In this document: in pieces, positions 43,040-50,536 of the stretch
Numbering within the stretch: the first letter of the stretch is position 1
Layout of the letters: every line of letters begins with the position of its first letter
Source of the DNA: Vulcanimicrobiota bacterium
Lineage (GTDB): Bacteria; Vulcanimicrobiota; Vulcanimicrobiia; Vulcanimicrobiales; Vulcanimicrobiaceae
Reading direction: 5' to 3'
Assembly: GCA_027452165.1 (NCBI GenBank)
Contig: DAIDGX010000008.1
Span: forward strand, 103,565 to 167,564
Length of the DNA stretch: 64,000 nt
Made by a program: the position numbers and the translations under genes
Notes under the pieces: generated by a model
Told to the model about the DNA's origin: nothing
The model's input: only the letters and a program-made list of their open reading frames with translations
The model's database searches: none

Positions 43040-43392
43040 AGCGATTCATGACGCTATTTACCTTGAGCGTCGTGGTCACCATGGCGCCGGCAATGGCTTG
43101 GGAGTACCCACCGTGTTCGTCGTGGCTCAACCTCGGCGACAATCTTGTGTTCCCGAAATCGCCACGCTCGCTTGAAGCAATGGCGCTCATTTTGCATAAC
43201 GGAAAGCGCGAGGGATGGATATATCTCGATGATCGAGGGGACGCGTGGTTGCGTCCTGTGCGCACGATCGATTCCCCAACGTTACGCCTATTCGACATGA
43301 AACGGTATGCTGGCGGGACCAAATATCTTGGCAGGCTGCCGCACCTGCCGCCCGGGTTCTCGCTGGAAGGATGCATTCCTAAGCGCCAGTGA
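43036..43392 (+). CDS. Small exported protein
   Basis: A 118-residue product starting at ATG 43036 with a signal peptide (MKRFMTLFTLSVVVTMAPAMA). The mature part is short, with two cysteines (PPCSSW and EGCIPK) and a basic tail. An upstream in-frame ATG at 43003 has no better support. No family recognised; it belongs to the exported-protein block. Confidence 0.55.
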   Translation: MKRFMTLFTLSVVVTMAPAMAWEYPPCSSWLNLGDNLVFPKSPRSLEAMALILHNGKREGWIYLDDRGDAWLRPVRTIDSPTLRLFDMKRYAGGTKYLGRLPHLPPGFSLEGCIPKRQ

Positions 43393-43432
43393 TCCCGGTT
43401 GTTGGAGAGGATGAATTCGGCCGTGTCGGGCG

Positions 43433-43517
43433 CTCAAGGTGCCAGGACGTTTTGACCATCGTTCCCCGAAGGTGGCGTGATCAACATTGCGCAACGGTAT
43501 GCATTGTCGAAATCATC
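43433..43517. repeat. 85-bp dispersed repeat, copy B
   Basis: Direct copy of 39766-39850. Together they flank the exported-protein block over about 3.7 kb. A further short fragment similar to the start of cydA lies just after it, at 43561-43596. Confidence 0.75.
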
Positions 43518-43560
43518 GCGCTTTGGCGAGTGCGATGTTACGGAGCATGGCGGGAACGTG

Positions 43561-43596
43561 TCACGACCATGGGCCTCGCGCCTTTGTTGCGTTCTA
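43561..43596 (+). repeat. Fragment nearly identical to the 5' part of cydA
   Basis: 36 bases that match 45203-45239 inside cydA with one substitution and one missing base (shared core ATGGGCCTCGCGCC then TTTGTTGCGTTCTA). In cydA this encodes the TTMGLAPFVAF helix. Here it is out of any gene, 58 bases before the FAD oxidoreductase start. It is either a relic of a cydA copy or a recombination footprint. Confidence 0.6.
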
Positions 43597-43653
43597 GCTA
43601 CGCGGCACGCGCGTCGCGTCATTGACCGGCGGTAAACCGCTACGAGGGATTCT

Positions 43654-44982
43654 TTGTTGAAGCGTAAACCGGTCGTCGTCGTGGGTGCGGGTATCGCGGG
43701 CCTGACGGCTGCGCACCGGCTCGCACAGGCGCAGGTTCCCGTCATCGTTCTCGAGGCGGACGATCGCGTCGGCGGTCGCATGAGCACCGATTATATCGAA
43801 GGTTGCGTGCTCGATCGCGGCGCGCAGTTTCTCTCGGATGGCTATACCACCATTCGGCAACTCCTCGGTGAGGTGAAGCTCTCGCAGGAATTCGCCACCG
43901 TGCAGGCGGCGAACGGAACGCTGCGGGCTGGGCGCGTTCGCCGTGTCGATCCGCGTCGCCCATGGACGGTTGCGACGAGCGGACTGTTGGGGTGGCCCGC
44001 GAGCCTGCGCTTGGCGCGAGCGACCTTCGACCTCAATCGCCGAACGCGCGGGTGGTCGCTCAGCGACTATTCGCAGTGGGCCACTATGGACGAGCGAGGT
44101 GCATGCGACGAGATCGCCGCTTGCTTCGGTGGAGAAGCCTTGGAATACATCTTCGAACCGATGCTTGCGGGGTTCTATTTTCAGGAACCGGAGGAGACAT
44201 CGGCGGCGCTCGCGGCGCTCGTCTGGAGCTATGGCGCGCGAGGTAAGGTGGTTGCCGCATTGGACGGCGGCCTCGGACGTCTGCCTGAGGCGATCGCAGC
44301 CTCTCTTGACGTACGTCTCGGGATGCCTGTGACCGCCATCGACGTTGCGTCTTCCGGTATTACGCTGACGACGCCGCACGAAACGTTCTGGGCGGAACGA
44401 GTCGTGCTCGCGGTGCCGGCAAACGTGGCAAGCACGCTCTACGCGCCGGCAAGTGAGATCGAACGGCGGCTGCTCGCGACGCGATACAGCTCCACCATCA
44501 ATCTGAGTATCATCATTCCGGAAGGCTTGCCGCCATCGGCGATTCCAGCCGACATCTACGGTCTGCTGATTCCGCGCAAGGAACGGCGCGCGATCGCGGG
44601 GATCGCAATCGAGTCGCGGAAATCGCGGGGATACGTCGCGCGCGGCGAACTGCTCAACGTCATGCTCGATGGGTCCGCCGGCGCGCGTTTGCTGGATGCG
44701 AGTGACGATGCGGTGCTCGCTGCTGTTCTGCCTGAGCTCAACGAGCTCTTTGGGTGCATCGAGCGTCGCATCGCCGCCGTCGCTTACCATCGCTGGCGGA
44801 CGGCGGAACCGCGTTCGCCGGTTGGGCGCAGTTGCGACGTGCGCGGGTATCGCGCGGGTTGGTCGCCGGGTGCGAAGGTGGTGCTCGCCGGCGATTATCT
44901 CAACACGCCGACGACCGAAGGCGCGGCCGAGAGCGGGAGATGGGCTGCGGAGCGTCTGCTCGCCGATCGCTCGCTGGCCTGA
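43654..44982 (+). CDS. FAD-dependent amine-oxidase-fold oxidoreductase (HemY-like)
   Basis: A 442-residue flavoprotein. The N-terminal VVVVGAGIAGLTAAHRLAQ is the dinucleotide-binding loop, VIVLEADDRVGGRM the FAD-binding second motif, and VVLAGDYLNTPTTEGAAESGRWAAERLL the C-terminal FAD-contact motif. The protein resembles the protoporphyrinogen-oxidase/amine-oxidase superfamily (HemY, phytoene-desaturase relatives). No signal peptide. The TTG start (43654 or 43657) follows GAGGGATTC. Substrate unknown. It lies between repeat remnants upstream of cydAB. Confidence 0.82.
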   Translation: MLKRKPVVVVGAGIAGLTAAHRLAQAQVPVIVLEADDRVGGRMSTDYIEGCVLDRGAQFLSDGYTTIRQLLGEVKLSQEFATVQAANGTLRAGRVRRVDPRRPWTVATSGLLGWPASLRLARATFDLNRRTRGWSLSDYSQWATMDERGACDEIAACFGGEALEYIFEPMLAGFYFQEPEETSAALAALVWSYGARGKVVAALDGGLGRLPEAIAASLDVRLGMPVTAIDVASSGITLTTPHETFWAERVVLAVPANVASTLYAPASEIERRLLATRYSSTINLSIIIPEGLPPSAIPADIYGLLIPRKERRAIAGIAIESRKSRGYVARGELLNVMLDGSAGARLLDASDDAVLAAVLPELNELFGCIERRIAAVAYHRWRTAEPRSPVGRSCDVRGYRAGWSPGAKVVLAGDYLNTPTTEGAAESGRWAAERLLADRSLA

Positions 44983-44994
44983 ACGGTATCACGG

Positions 44995-45024
44995 TATGCT
45001 CGCTTGACGCTGATTCGCGCGTGG
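44995..45024. repeat. 30-bp dispersed repeat, copy 2
   Basis: Second copy of the 41445-41474 element, 12 bases after the FAD oxidoreductase stop. Confidence 0.6.
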
Positions 45025-45135
45025 CGCGGGCGGTACCTGACCGCACGGGCGAATAACGGCAGCGGCCCCCAGGTCTCGGCGACCTCCGGGGTGTAGCGGT
45101 TTGGTTATTGGCGAGTTGTTAGGGAGGAGGTCTGT

Positions 45136-46479
45136 ATGAGCGTCGTGCTCGCGGATCGGTTACAGTTTGCCTTCACGGTGATGTTCCACTACCTCTTTCC
45201 CATCACGACGATGGGCCTCGCGCCCTTTGTTGCGTTCTATACGCTCAAGGCGCAGCGCGGCGACGCGGACGCGGCAAAGGCGGCAGCGTTTTGGACCAAG
45301 ATCTTCGCGGTAAACTTTGCCGTCGGCGTGGTGACCGGTATCCCGATGGAGTTCCAGTTCGGAACGAACTGGGCGCGTTTTTCGGCCGCCAGCGGATCGG
45401 TGATCGGGCAGCCACTTGCGATGGAGGGTATCTACGCGTTCTTCCTCGAGTCGATCTTTCTCGGAGTTTTGCTCTATGGTAAGGATCGCGTTGCACCCGC
45501 ATTGCACGGTGTTTCGGGCGTGTGCGTCTGGCTCGGTTCGTGGCTCTCGGGATTCTTTATTACCGCGACGGATGCGTGGATGCAGCACCCGGTTGGCTAT
45601 GCGGTGGGTGCCGACGGTCGCATCGAGCTCACCAGCCTGTTCGCCGTCTTGACCTCACCGTTTGCGTGGTGGCAGTACGTGCACGTGCTCGCGGGCGCGA
45701 TGGTGGCGGGCGGCTTCGTGGTGGCGGGGATCGGCGCGTACTACGTGCTTTCGCGGCGGGAGGATGCACTCGCACGGCGTTTCGTGCAGAGCGGTACGAT
45801 TGTGGCGCTCGTGTTTTCGATGCTCGCGATTTTTCCGACCGGCGATCGCAACAGCGCGAACGTGACGCAATATCAGCCGGTGAAACTCGCTGCGATGGAA
45901 GGGCTTTTTGCTTCTACGAACGGCGCGCCGCTCGCGATCATCGGCATGCCCGACGTGCATGCGCGGACGATACTCGACCCGGTCTTCGTTCCTGACATCT
46001 TGAGTTTTCTCGCCTACGGTAACTTCAACGCGAATGTCAAAGGGCTTAACGCCTATGCGACCGAGCTTTGGCCGCCGGTGGAATTGACGTACTATGCGTA
46101 TCACGTGATGGTGGGGCTCGGCACGATCTTCGTGTCGATTGCGGGGGTCGCGGTGCTGTGGATGTGGCGTAAGCGGCTCTTTGAGGCGCGTTGGGTGTTG
46201 TGGCTGCTGCTCTTGGCGATGCCGTTTCCGTACATCGCAAACGAGGCGGGCTGGGTGACGACCGAAGTTGGACGGCAACCATGGATCATCTACGGCCTAA
46301 TGAAGACGGCGCACGCTGCGTCGCCGACCGTCGTGACCGGTGAGACGATCTTCACGCTGCTCGGGTTTGCGGGCATGTATTTCATGCTCGGGGTTTTGTT
46401 CTTGTACCTGACGTTGCGTGAAATCGGGCTTGGGCCGAGCGCCTCGGCGCTGGCGCACGGCGCGGAGTTGCCGGCATGA
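45136..46479 (+). CDS. cydA: Cytochrome bd-type quinol oxidase subunit I
   Basis: Heme-binding subunit that oxidises quinol and reduces oxygen without pumping protons. The 447 residues include FAFTVMFHYLFPITTMGLAPF (heme-ligand His), MEFQFGTNWARFS, the conserved FLESIFLGVLLYGKDRV and GWVTTEVGRQPWIIYGLMKT near heme b/d sites. The periplasmic Q-loop is short, like the CIO-type enzymes. A strong ribosome-binding site (GGGAGGAGG) lies before ATG 45136. It overlaps cydB by four bases. Confidence 0.95.
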   Translation: MSVVLADRLQFAFTVMFHYLFPITTMGLAPFVAFYTLKAQRGDADAAKAAAFWTKIFAVNFAVGVVTGIPMEFQFGTNWARFSAASGSVIGQPLAMEGIYAFFLESIFLGVLLYGKDRVAPALHGVSGVCVWLGSWLSGFFITATDAWMQHPVGYAVGADGRIELTSLFAVLTSPFAWWQYVHVLAGAMVAGGFVVAGIGAYYVLSRREDALARRFVQSGTIVALVFSMLAIFPTGDRNSANVTQYQPVKLAAMEGLFASTNGAPLAIIGMPDVHARTILDPVFVPDILSFLAYGNFNANVKGLNAYATELWPPVELTYYAYHVMVGLGTIFVSIAGVAVLWMWRKRLFEARWVLWLLLLAMPFPYIANEAGWVTTEVGRQPWIIYGLMKTAHAASPTVVTGETIFTLLGFAGMYFMLGVLFLYLTLREIGLGPSASALAHGAELPA

Positions 46480-47462
46480 GCGTCGCGGCCTTCATCGTAA
46501 TCGCGTTCATGCTCGCGACGTATGTGGTCCTCGACGGCTACGATCTGGGTGTCGCGGCGATCGTGCCATTCGTGGCGCGATCGGATCGCGAACGAGAGGG
46601 TGCGATGCGTGCGATCGGCCCGTTCTGGAACGGCAACGAAGTGTGGTTGATCGCTGCGGGCGGCGCGCTCTTCGCGCTCTTTCCGCAGGCGTACGCCTCG
46701 GCGTTCTCGGGATTCTATCTGCCGCTCATCATCGTCTTGTGGCTGCTCATGGGCCGCGGCATAGCGATGGAACTGCGCGGGCATTTTCCAAGCGAGATCT
46801 GGCATACGTTCTGGGATACCTGTTTTGCGATATCCAGCGCGCTCCTGATCCTGCTCTTCGGGGTGGCGCTCGGCAACCTGTTGCATGGCCTGCCGCTCGA
46901 CCCGCACGGATACTTCGTGGGAACCTTCGCGCGGTTGCTCAATCCGTACGCGCTCGTGGTGGGGGTGTTTGCGGTAGCCGCGCTCGGGCTGCACGGCGCG
47001 GTCTTTCTCGTGATGCGTACCAACGGGCCGTTGACCGAGCGGGCGCGCGCGCTGGCCGTGCGCTTGTGGTACATCGTGCTGCTGTGGTACGCCCTCGCAA
47101 GCGTGCTCAGCGTGGTCGAGCACGGCGTGCGCCTTTCGTGGATATCGGCGATACCGCTCCTCACGCTAGTGACCTTCGTGTGGCTGCTCGTGGAGATTCG
47201 GCGAGGAGGCGAGCGGCGCGCGTTTGCCGCGTCGTCGCTCTGGCTGCTCTCGCTGATGCTGCAGGCGGCCGGGACGCTCTTTCCGTACCTGCTACCGAGC
47301 CTGACGCCGAGCATTCCCGGCATCTCGATCTACGACGCCGCACCCTCGCCCGCAGCGCTCGCGAGCGCGCTGACCGTGTCGATCGTGGGCCTGATCGCGG
47401 TCGTGATCTACGGCACGCTCGTGACGCGGCATCTGGCGGGAAAGCTCTCGGTCGGCGAGTAA
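46476..47462 (+). CDS. cydB: Cytochrome bd-type quinol oxidase subunit II
   Basis: Structural membrane subunit of 328 residues with about eight to nine helices. Family features are VVLDGYDLGVAAI, GPFWNGNEVWLIAAGGALFALFP, FYLPLIIVLWLLMGRGIAMELR and a helical tail. It overlaps cydA and is followed nine bases later by the second purP gene, which is likely in the same transcript. Confidence 0.95.
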   Translation: MSVAAFIVIAFMLATYVVLDGYDLGVAAIVPFVARSDREREGAMRAIGPFWNGNEVWLIAAGGALFALFPQAYASAFSGFYLPLIIVLWLLMGRGIAMELRGHFPSEIWHTFWDTCFAISSALLILLFGVALGNLLHGLPLDPHGYFVGTFARLLNPYALVVGVFAVAALGLHGAVFLVMRTNGPLTERARALAVRLWYIVLLWYALASVLSVVEHGVRLSWISAIPLLTLVTFVWLLVEIRRGGERRAFAASSLWLLSLMLQAAGTLFPYLLPSLTPSIPGISIYDAAPSPAALASALTVSIVGLIAVVIYGTLVTRHLAGKLSVGE

Positions 47463-47471
47463 CCGGGCGGC

Positions 47472-48605
47472 GTGGACTACGTAGAACGCGCGCTTGCCGC
47501 ATACGACCGCTCGCGCCTGACCCTTTGCTCGATCGGGAGCCATTCGGCGCTCGAGGTGGCCTACGGCGCGCGCGCGCAGGGACTGCGCAACCTGGTCGTG
47601 ACGGCCAAGGGACGCGAACGCACCTATACGGAGCACTTCATCCGCCGCGAATCGCCGGTGCCGCGCGGCTGCGTCGATGAGGTGCTGGAGTTGGAGGCGT
47701 TCACCGACCTGTTGCAGGACGACGTGCAGGAACGCCTGCTCGCGCGCAACGTGGTCTTCCTTGCGAACCGCTCGTTCGAAGTCTATCTTCATCAAAAGTA
47801 CAGCTACGATGAGATCGAGCGCGGGATGCGCGTGCCGTTCTTCGGCAATCGCTATTTGCTGCGCGCGGAAGAACGTGACGAAGCGGGCAACCAGTACGCG
47901 TTGATGCAGCGCGCGGGGATTCGCCATCCGCTACAATTTTCGTCGCCCGAGGACATCGATCGCTTGGTGATGGTGAAGGCGCCGCATGCCAAGGTGAGTT
48001 TCGAGCGCGCGTTCTTTTTGGTGTCGTCGCCCAACGAGTATCGCGAAACCAGCGCGCGGCTAATCGCCGAGGGCATGCTGAGCGAGGCCGGCTTGAAGGA
48101 CGCGGTGATCGAGGAGTATCTACTCGGACCTTCGATCAACCTGAACTTCTTTTACTCGCCGCTGCTCGACGAACTCGAGTTGCTCGGCACCGACACGCGG
48201 CGGCAAACCAACCTGGAAGGCTTTCGCAACGTGCCTCCCTCGGTGTACGACGCGCTGCGCAACGTGCCGATGCGCTTGGAAGAGGCGGGGCACATCGCCG
48301 CAACCCTAACGGAATCGACGCTCGAGAAGGCGTTCGAGATGGGAGAGCGCTTCGTACGTGCGGCGCGCGAGGCGAACGCGCCGGGCGTGATCGGGCCGTT
48401 TGCCTTGCAGTGCATTATCGTGGCCGGGCCGCCGAAGGAGTTCGTCTGCTACGACGTTTCGCTGCGGATCCCAGGATCGCCGGGGACCCGCTACACGCCC
48501 TATTCGGCGTACCGCTGGGGCCGGGACGTCTCGGTCGGGGAGCGCATCGCGATGGAGCTCGCGATGGCGCGCGAGAGCGGCCGCCTAGAGGCGATTCTCA
48601 CTTAA
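47472..48605 (+). CDS. PurP paralogue (diverged ATP-grasp protein)
   Basis: 377 residues starting at GTG 47472. Conserved with PurP: CSIGSHSALEVAYGARAQGL, VTAKGRERTY, FFGNRYLLRAEER, IEEYLLGPSINLNFFYSPLL and MGERFVRAAREANAPGVIGPF. The ATP-binding Gly-rich loop is replaced by KAPHAKVSFERAFFLV and the C-terminal EMSAR becomes DVSLRIPG. The first paralogue at 37.5 kb keeps both. It may therefore be catalytically altered or a partner subunit. Placement behind cydAB rather than with purines is odd. Confidence 0.8.
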   Translation: MDYVERALAAYDRSRLTLCSIGSHSALEVAYGARAQGLRNLVVTAKGRERTYTEHFIRRESPVPRGCVDEVLELEAFTDLLQDDVQERLLARNVVFLANRSFEVYLHQKYSYDEIERGMRVPFFGNRYLLRAEERDEAGNQYALMQRAGIRHPLQFSSPEDIDRLVMVKAPHAKVSFERAFFLVSSPNEYRETSARLIAEGMLSEAGLKDAVIEEYLLGPSINLNFFYSPLLDELELLGTDTRRQTNLEGFRNVPPSVYDALRNVPMRLEEAGHIAATLTESTLEKAFEMGERFVRAAREANAPGVIGPFALQCIIVAGPPKEFVCYDVSLRIPGSPGTRYTPYSAYRWGRDVSVGERIAMELAMARESGRLEAILT

Positions 48606-48777
48606 GTCGGGAGTGAAAATAGAGGCTGAATGGACCGGGATTGTCTTTTGGGCGGGTGTCGTGTTAGTCTGAACGAGTCTCTAGGTATCGTGGTCGGTTG
48701 TATCGTCTGAGGGCGTAAACGAGCAGATTCCCAGAACATCTCAATTACCTACTCTCGAGGAGTCCTCGTTAACACCC

Positions 48778-49107
48778 ATGTATCAAGATGAATACCTGAA
48801 CTGCGTCGATTGTTCGCGCCAGTTTACGTTCTCGGCCGGCGAACAAGAATTTTTCGCCATGAAAGGCTTCCAGAACAAGCCCAATCGTTGCCCGGATTGC
48901 CGTGCGGCCCGTAAGGCAGCCGGTGGTCGCGGTGGCGGCGGCGGCGGCGCCCGCGGCGGCTTCGGCGGTGGCGGCGGCGGAAATCGCGAGATGTTCCGTG
49001 CGACCTGCAGCCAGTGCGGCGGCGTGGCGGAAGTTCCGTTCCAACCGCGCGGCGATAAGCCGGTGTACTGCCGCGACTGCTTCCAGTCGCGCCCGTCGTA
49101 CCGATAA
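48778..49107 (+). CDS. Zinc-ribbon, Gly-rich protein of the cold-shock/RNA-associated type
   Basis: A 109-residue protein with two Cys4 ribbons: CVDC...RCPDC (positions 9-42) and CSQCGG...YCRDC near the end, separated by a Gly/Arg-rich linker (about 50-70). Similar small two-ribbon proteins are common in several phyla and are poorly studied. ATG 48778 follows GAGGAG at a long spacing. The preceding 48606-48777 contains no gene; a weak TTGTCT/TTAGTC pair (48641 and 48664) may be the promoter, giving a long leader. An inverted repeat and a terminator follow. Confidence 0.78.
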   Translation: MYQDEYLNCVDCSRQFTFSAGEQEFFAMKGFQNKPNRCPDCRAARKAAGGRGGGGGGARGGFGGGGGGNREMFRATCSQCGGVAEVPFQPRGDKPVYCRDCFQSRPSYR

Positions 49108-49125
49108 TTTCCGCGGGGTGTCGTC

Positions 49126-49166
49126 TGCAAGGGCCTTACGTGCTCTTGCACGCGGCGGCCCTTGCA
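49126..49166. other. Nested inverted repeat after the zinc-ribbon gene
   Basis: TGCAAGGGCC at 49126-49135 and its complement at 49157-49166 form a 10-bp arm, enclosing a second hairpin CGTGC (49139-49143)/GCACG (49148-49152). No U run follows, so it is not a canonical terminator by itself and could protect the 3' end of the zinc-ribbon mRNA. Confidence 0.6.
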
Positions 49167-49224
49167 TCCTAACCTCGCGAAAATTCTCGGCACGACGGTG
49201 CCGGGGATCGTACCGAACGAGCGA

Positions 49225-49256
49225 GGCCCGCATTTCCGTGCGGGCCTTGTTTTTTT
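49225..49256 (+). terminator. Rho-independent terminator
   Basis: GGCCCGCA (49225-49232) pairs with TGCGGGCC (49239-49246) and is followed by TTGTTTTTTT (49247-49256). It ends the plus-strand zinc-ribbon transcript. The convergent methyltransferase gene ends 20 bases on. Confidence 0.9.
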
Positions 49257-49275
49257 GTGTCGTAGCCGCGGGGCT

Positions 49276-49875
49276 TTAGTGGGTGGTGGCGATGATGATG
49301 AAGTGGTAGGGGAAGGCGGGGTCGGGGTGCTCCTCGGCGGCGAAGCCGGCGGCGCGCAGGCGGGCGAGCGCCTCGGCGGGCGTGTGAGCGTGGTCGTTCG
49401 GCGGGCCGACGGGGCGTTCGATCGCGCCGTTCCAATCGATCACAAGCGCGCTGCCGCCCGGCGCGAGCGCGTGGTGCATCTGCACGATGTCGGCGTCGCC
49501 GATCTCGTGGAGCACGTTGATGCAGAGGATACGCTCGAAACGTCCCTCGTACCGTTCGGCCGCCTCGACGTTATGCAGGCCGGCGTCGCGCGCGCGCTCG
49601 CGAATCATCGCGAGAAATTCGGGTTGCACGTCGTACGCGACGATGGTTGCCTGCGGGTGTGCGCGCGCGACGGCTAACGCGTAGCGGCCGGTTCCGGCCC
49701 CGAAGTCGAGCACGCGAGCGTGCGTAGGAACGGTAAGGAGCTCGACGATCCGCTGGGTGGGCGAATACGTTTCGCGCGCGGGATCGTCGAGACGCGCGGC
49801 GCGCTCGTGATGAAAAATCTCCGGCTGTTTCGCGCCGGTGCGATCGTGGCCGTGATGATGATGGTGTTCGCTCAT
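49276..49875 (-). CDS. Class I SAM-dependent methyltransferase with a natural poly-His start
   Basis: A 199-residue Rossmann methyltransferase with the SAM loop VLDFGAGTGRYALAVA, acidic VAYDVQ after the second strand, LCINVLHEIGD and LAPGGSALVIDW. ATG 49875 gives SEHHHHHGHDRTG, a native His-rich N-terminus, before the fold starts. Such stretches can bind nickel, zinc or other metals. A three-codon longer start exists at 49884. Divergent from tpx with 62 bases between them. Substrate unknown. Confidence 0.85.
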   Translation of the reverse strand: MSEHHHHHGHDRTGAKQPEIFHHERAARLDDPARETYSPTQRIVELLTVPTHARVLDFGAGTGRYALAVARAHPQATIVAYDVQPEFLAMIRERARDAGLHNVEAAERYEGRFERILCINVLHEIGDADIVQMHHALAPGGSALVIDWNGAIERPVGPPNDHAHTPAEALARLRAAGFAAEEHPDPAFPYHFIIIATTH

Positions 49876-49937
49876 CGTGCACACCGCTTTGCGCGCACGA
49901 AGCGGAAAGGCCTTGTGCGCATGCGAAAGCTACATTC

Positions 49938-50474
49938 ATGTCAACAGCAGTTCAAGAGCGCTCCGGCGCGATCACGTTCAAAGGCGGTCCGATGACCCTG
50001 CTCGGACCGGCGCTCAAGGCGGGCGATGCGGCGCCCGAGATGCACTTAACGGCAGGGGATCTGTCGGTAAAATCCCTCGACGATCTGCTCGCAGGCGGCG
50101 CGGCGATGTTCATCGCGGTGCCATCGCTCGATACGGGCGTCTGCTCGCTCGAATCGCAGAAATTCAACGCCCGCTTGGGCGAACTGCCGGCCGGTGTGAA
50201 GGCCTACGTCGTGAGCATGGATCTGCCGTTCGCGCAAGCGCGCTGGTGCGGTGCGCAGGGCGAGGACGTGGCGCTCGGCATGCTCTCCGATTACCGCGAG
50301 CACGCGTTTGGACGCAACTACGGCTTGCTGATCAAGGAGCTCGGCCTGCTCGCGCGCGCGATCGTCGTGGTGGGCAAGGATAAGACGATCCGCTACGTGC
50401 AACTCGTGACGGAAACGACGAGCGAGCCCGACTACGATGCGGCGCTCGCCGCCGCCAAGGCTGCCGTCGCCTAA
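49938..50474 (+). CDS. tpx: Thiol peroxidase (Tpx)
   Basis: Peroxiredoxin that reduces peroxides with thioredoxin. The 178-residue protein has the peroxidatic Cys in VPSLDTGVCSLESQKFN, PFAQARWC with the resolving Cys, and FGRNYGLLIKELGLLARAIVVV. These are the diagnostic Tpx positions. It starts at ATG 49938 and has only a short gap to the divergent methyltransferase. No OxyR-like regulator is in the window. Confidence 0.95.
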   Translation: MSTAVQERSGAITFKGGPMTLLGPALKAGDAAPEMHLTAGDLSVKSLDDLLAGGAAMFIAVPSLDTGVCSLESQKFNARLGELPAGVKAYVVSMDLPFAQARWCGAQGEDVALGMLSDYREHAFGRNYGLLIKELGLLARAIVVVGKDKTIRYVQLVTETTSEPDYDAALAAAKAAVA

Positions 50475-50536
50475 CCAGGCGGGCCGACGTTTGTCGGCAA
50501 GAAGAGGCGGGGGCACGAGAGCCGAAATGGCGCTCG

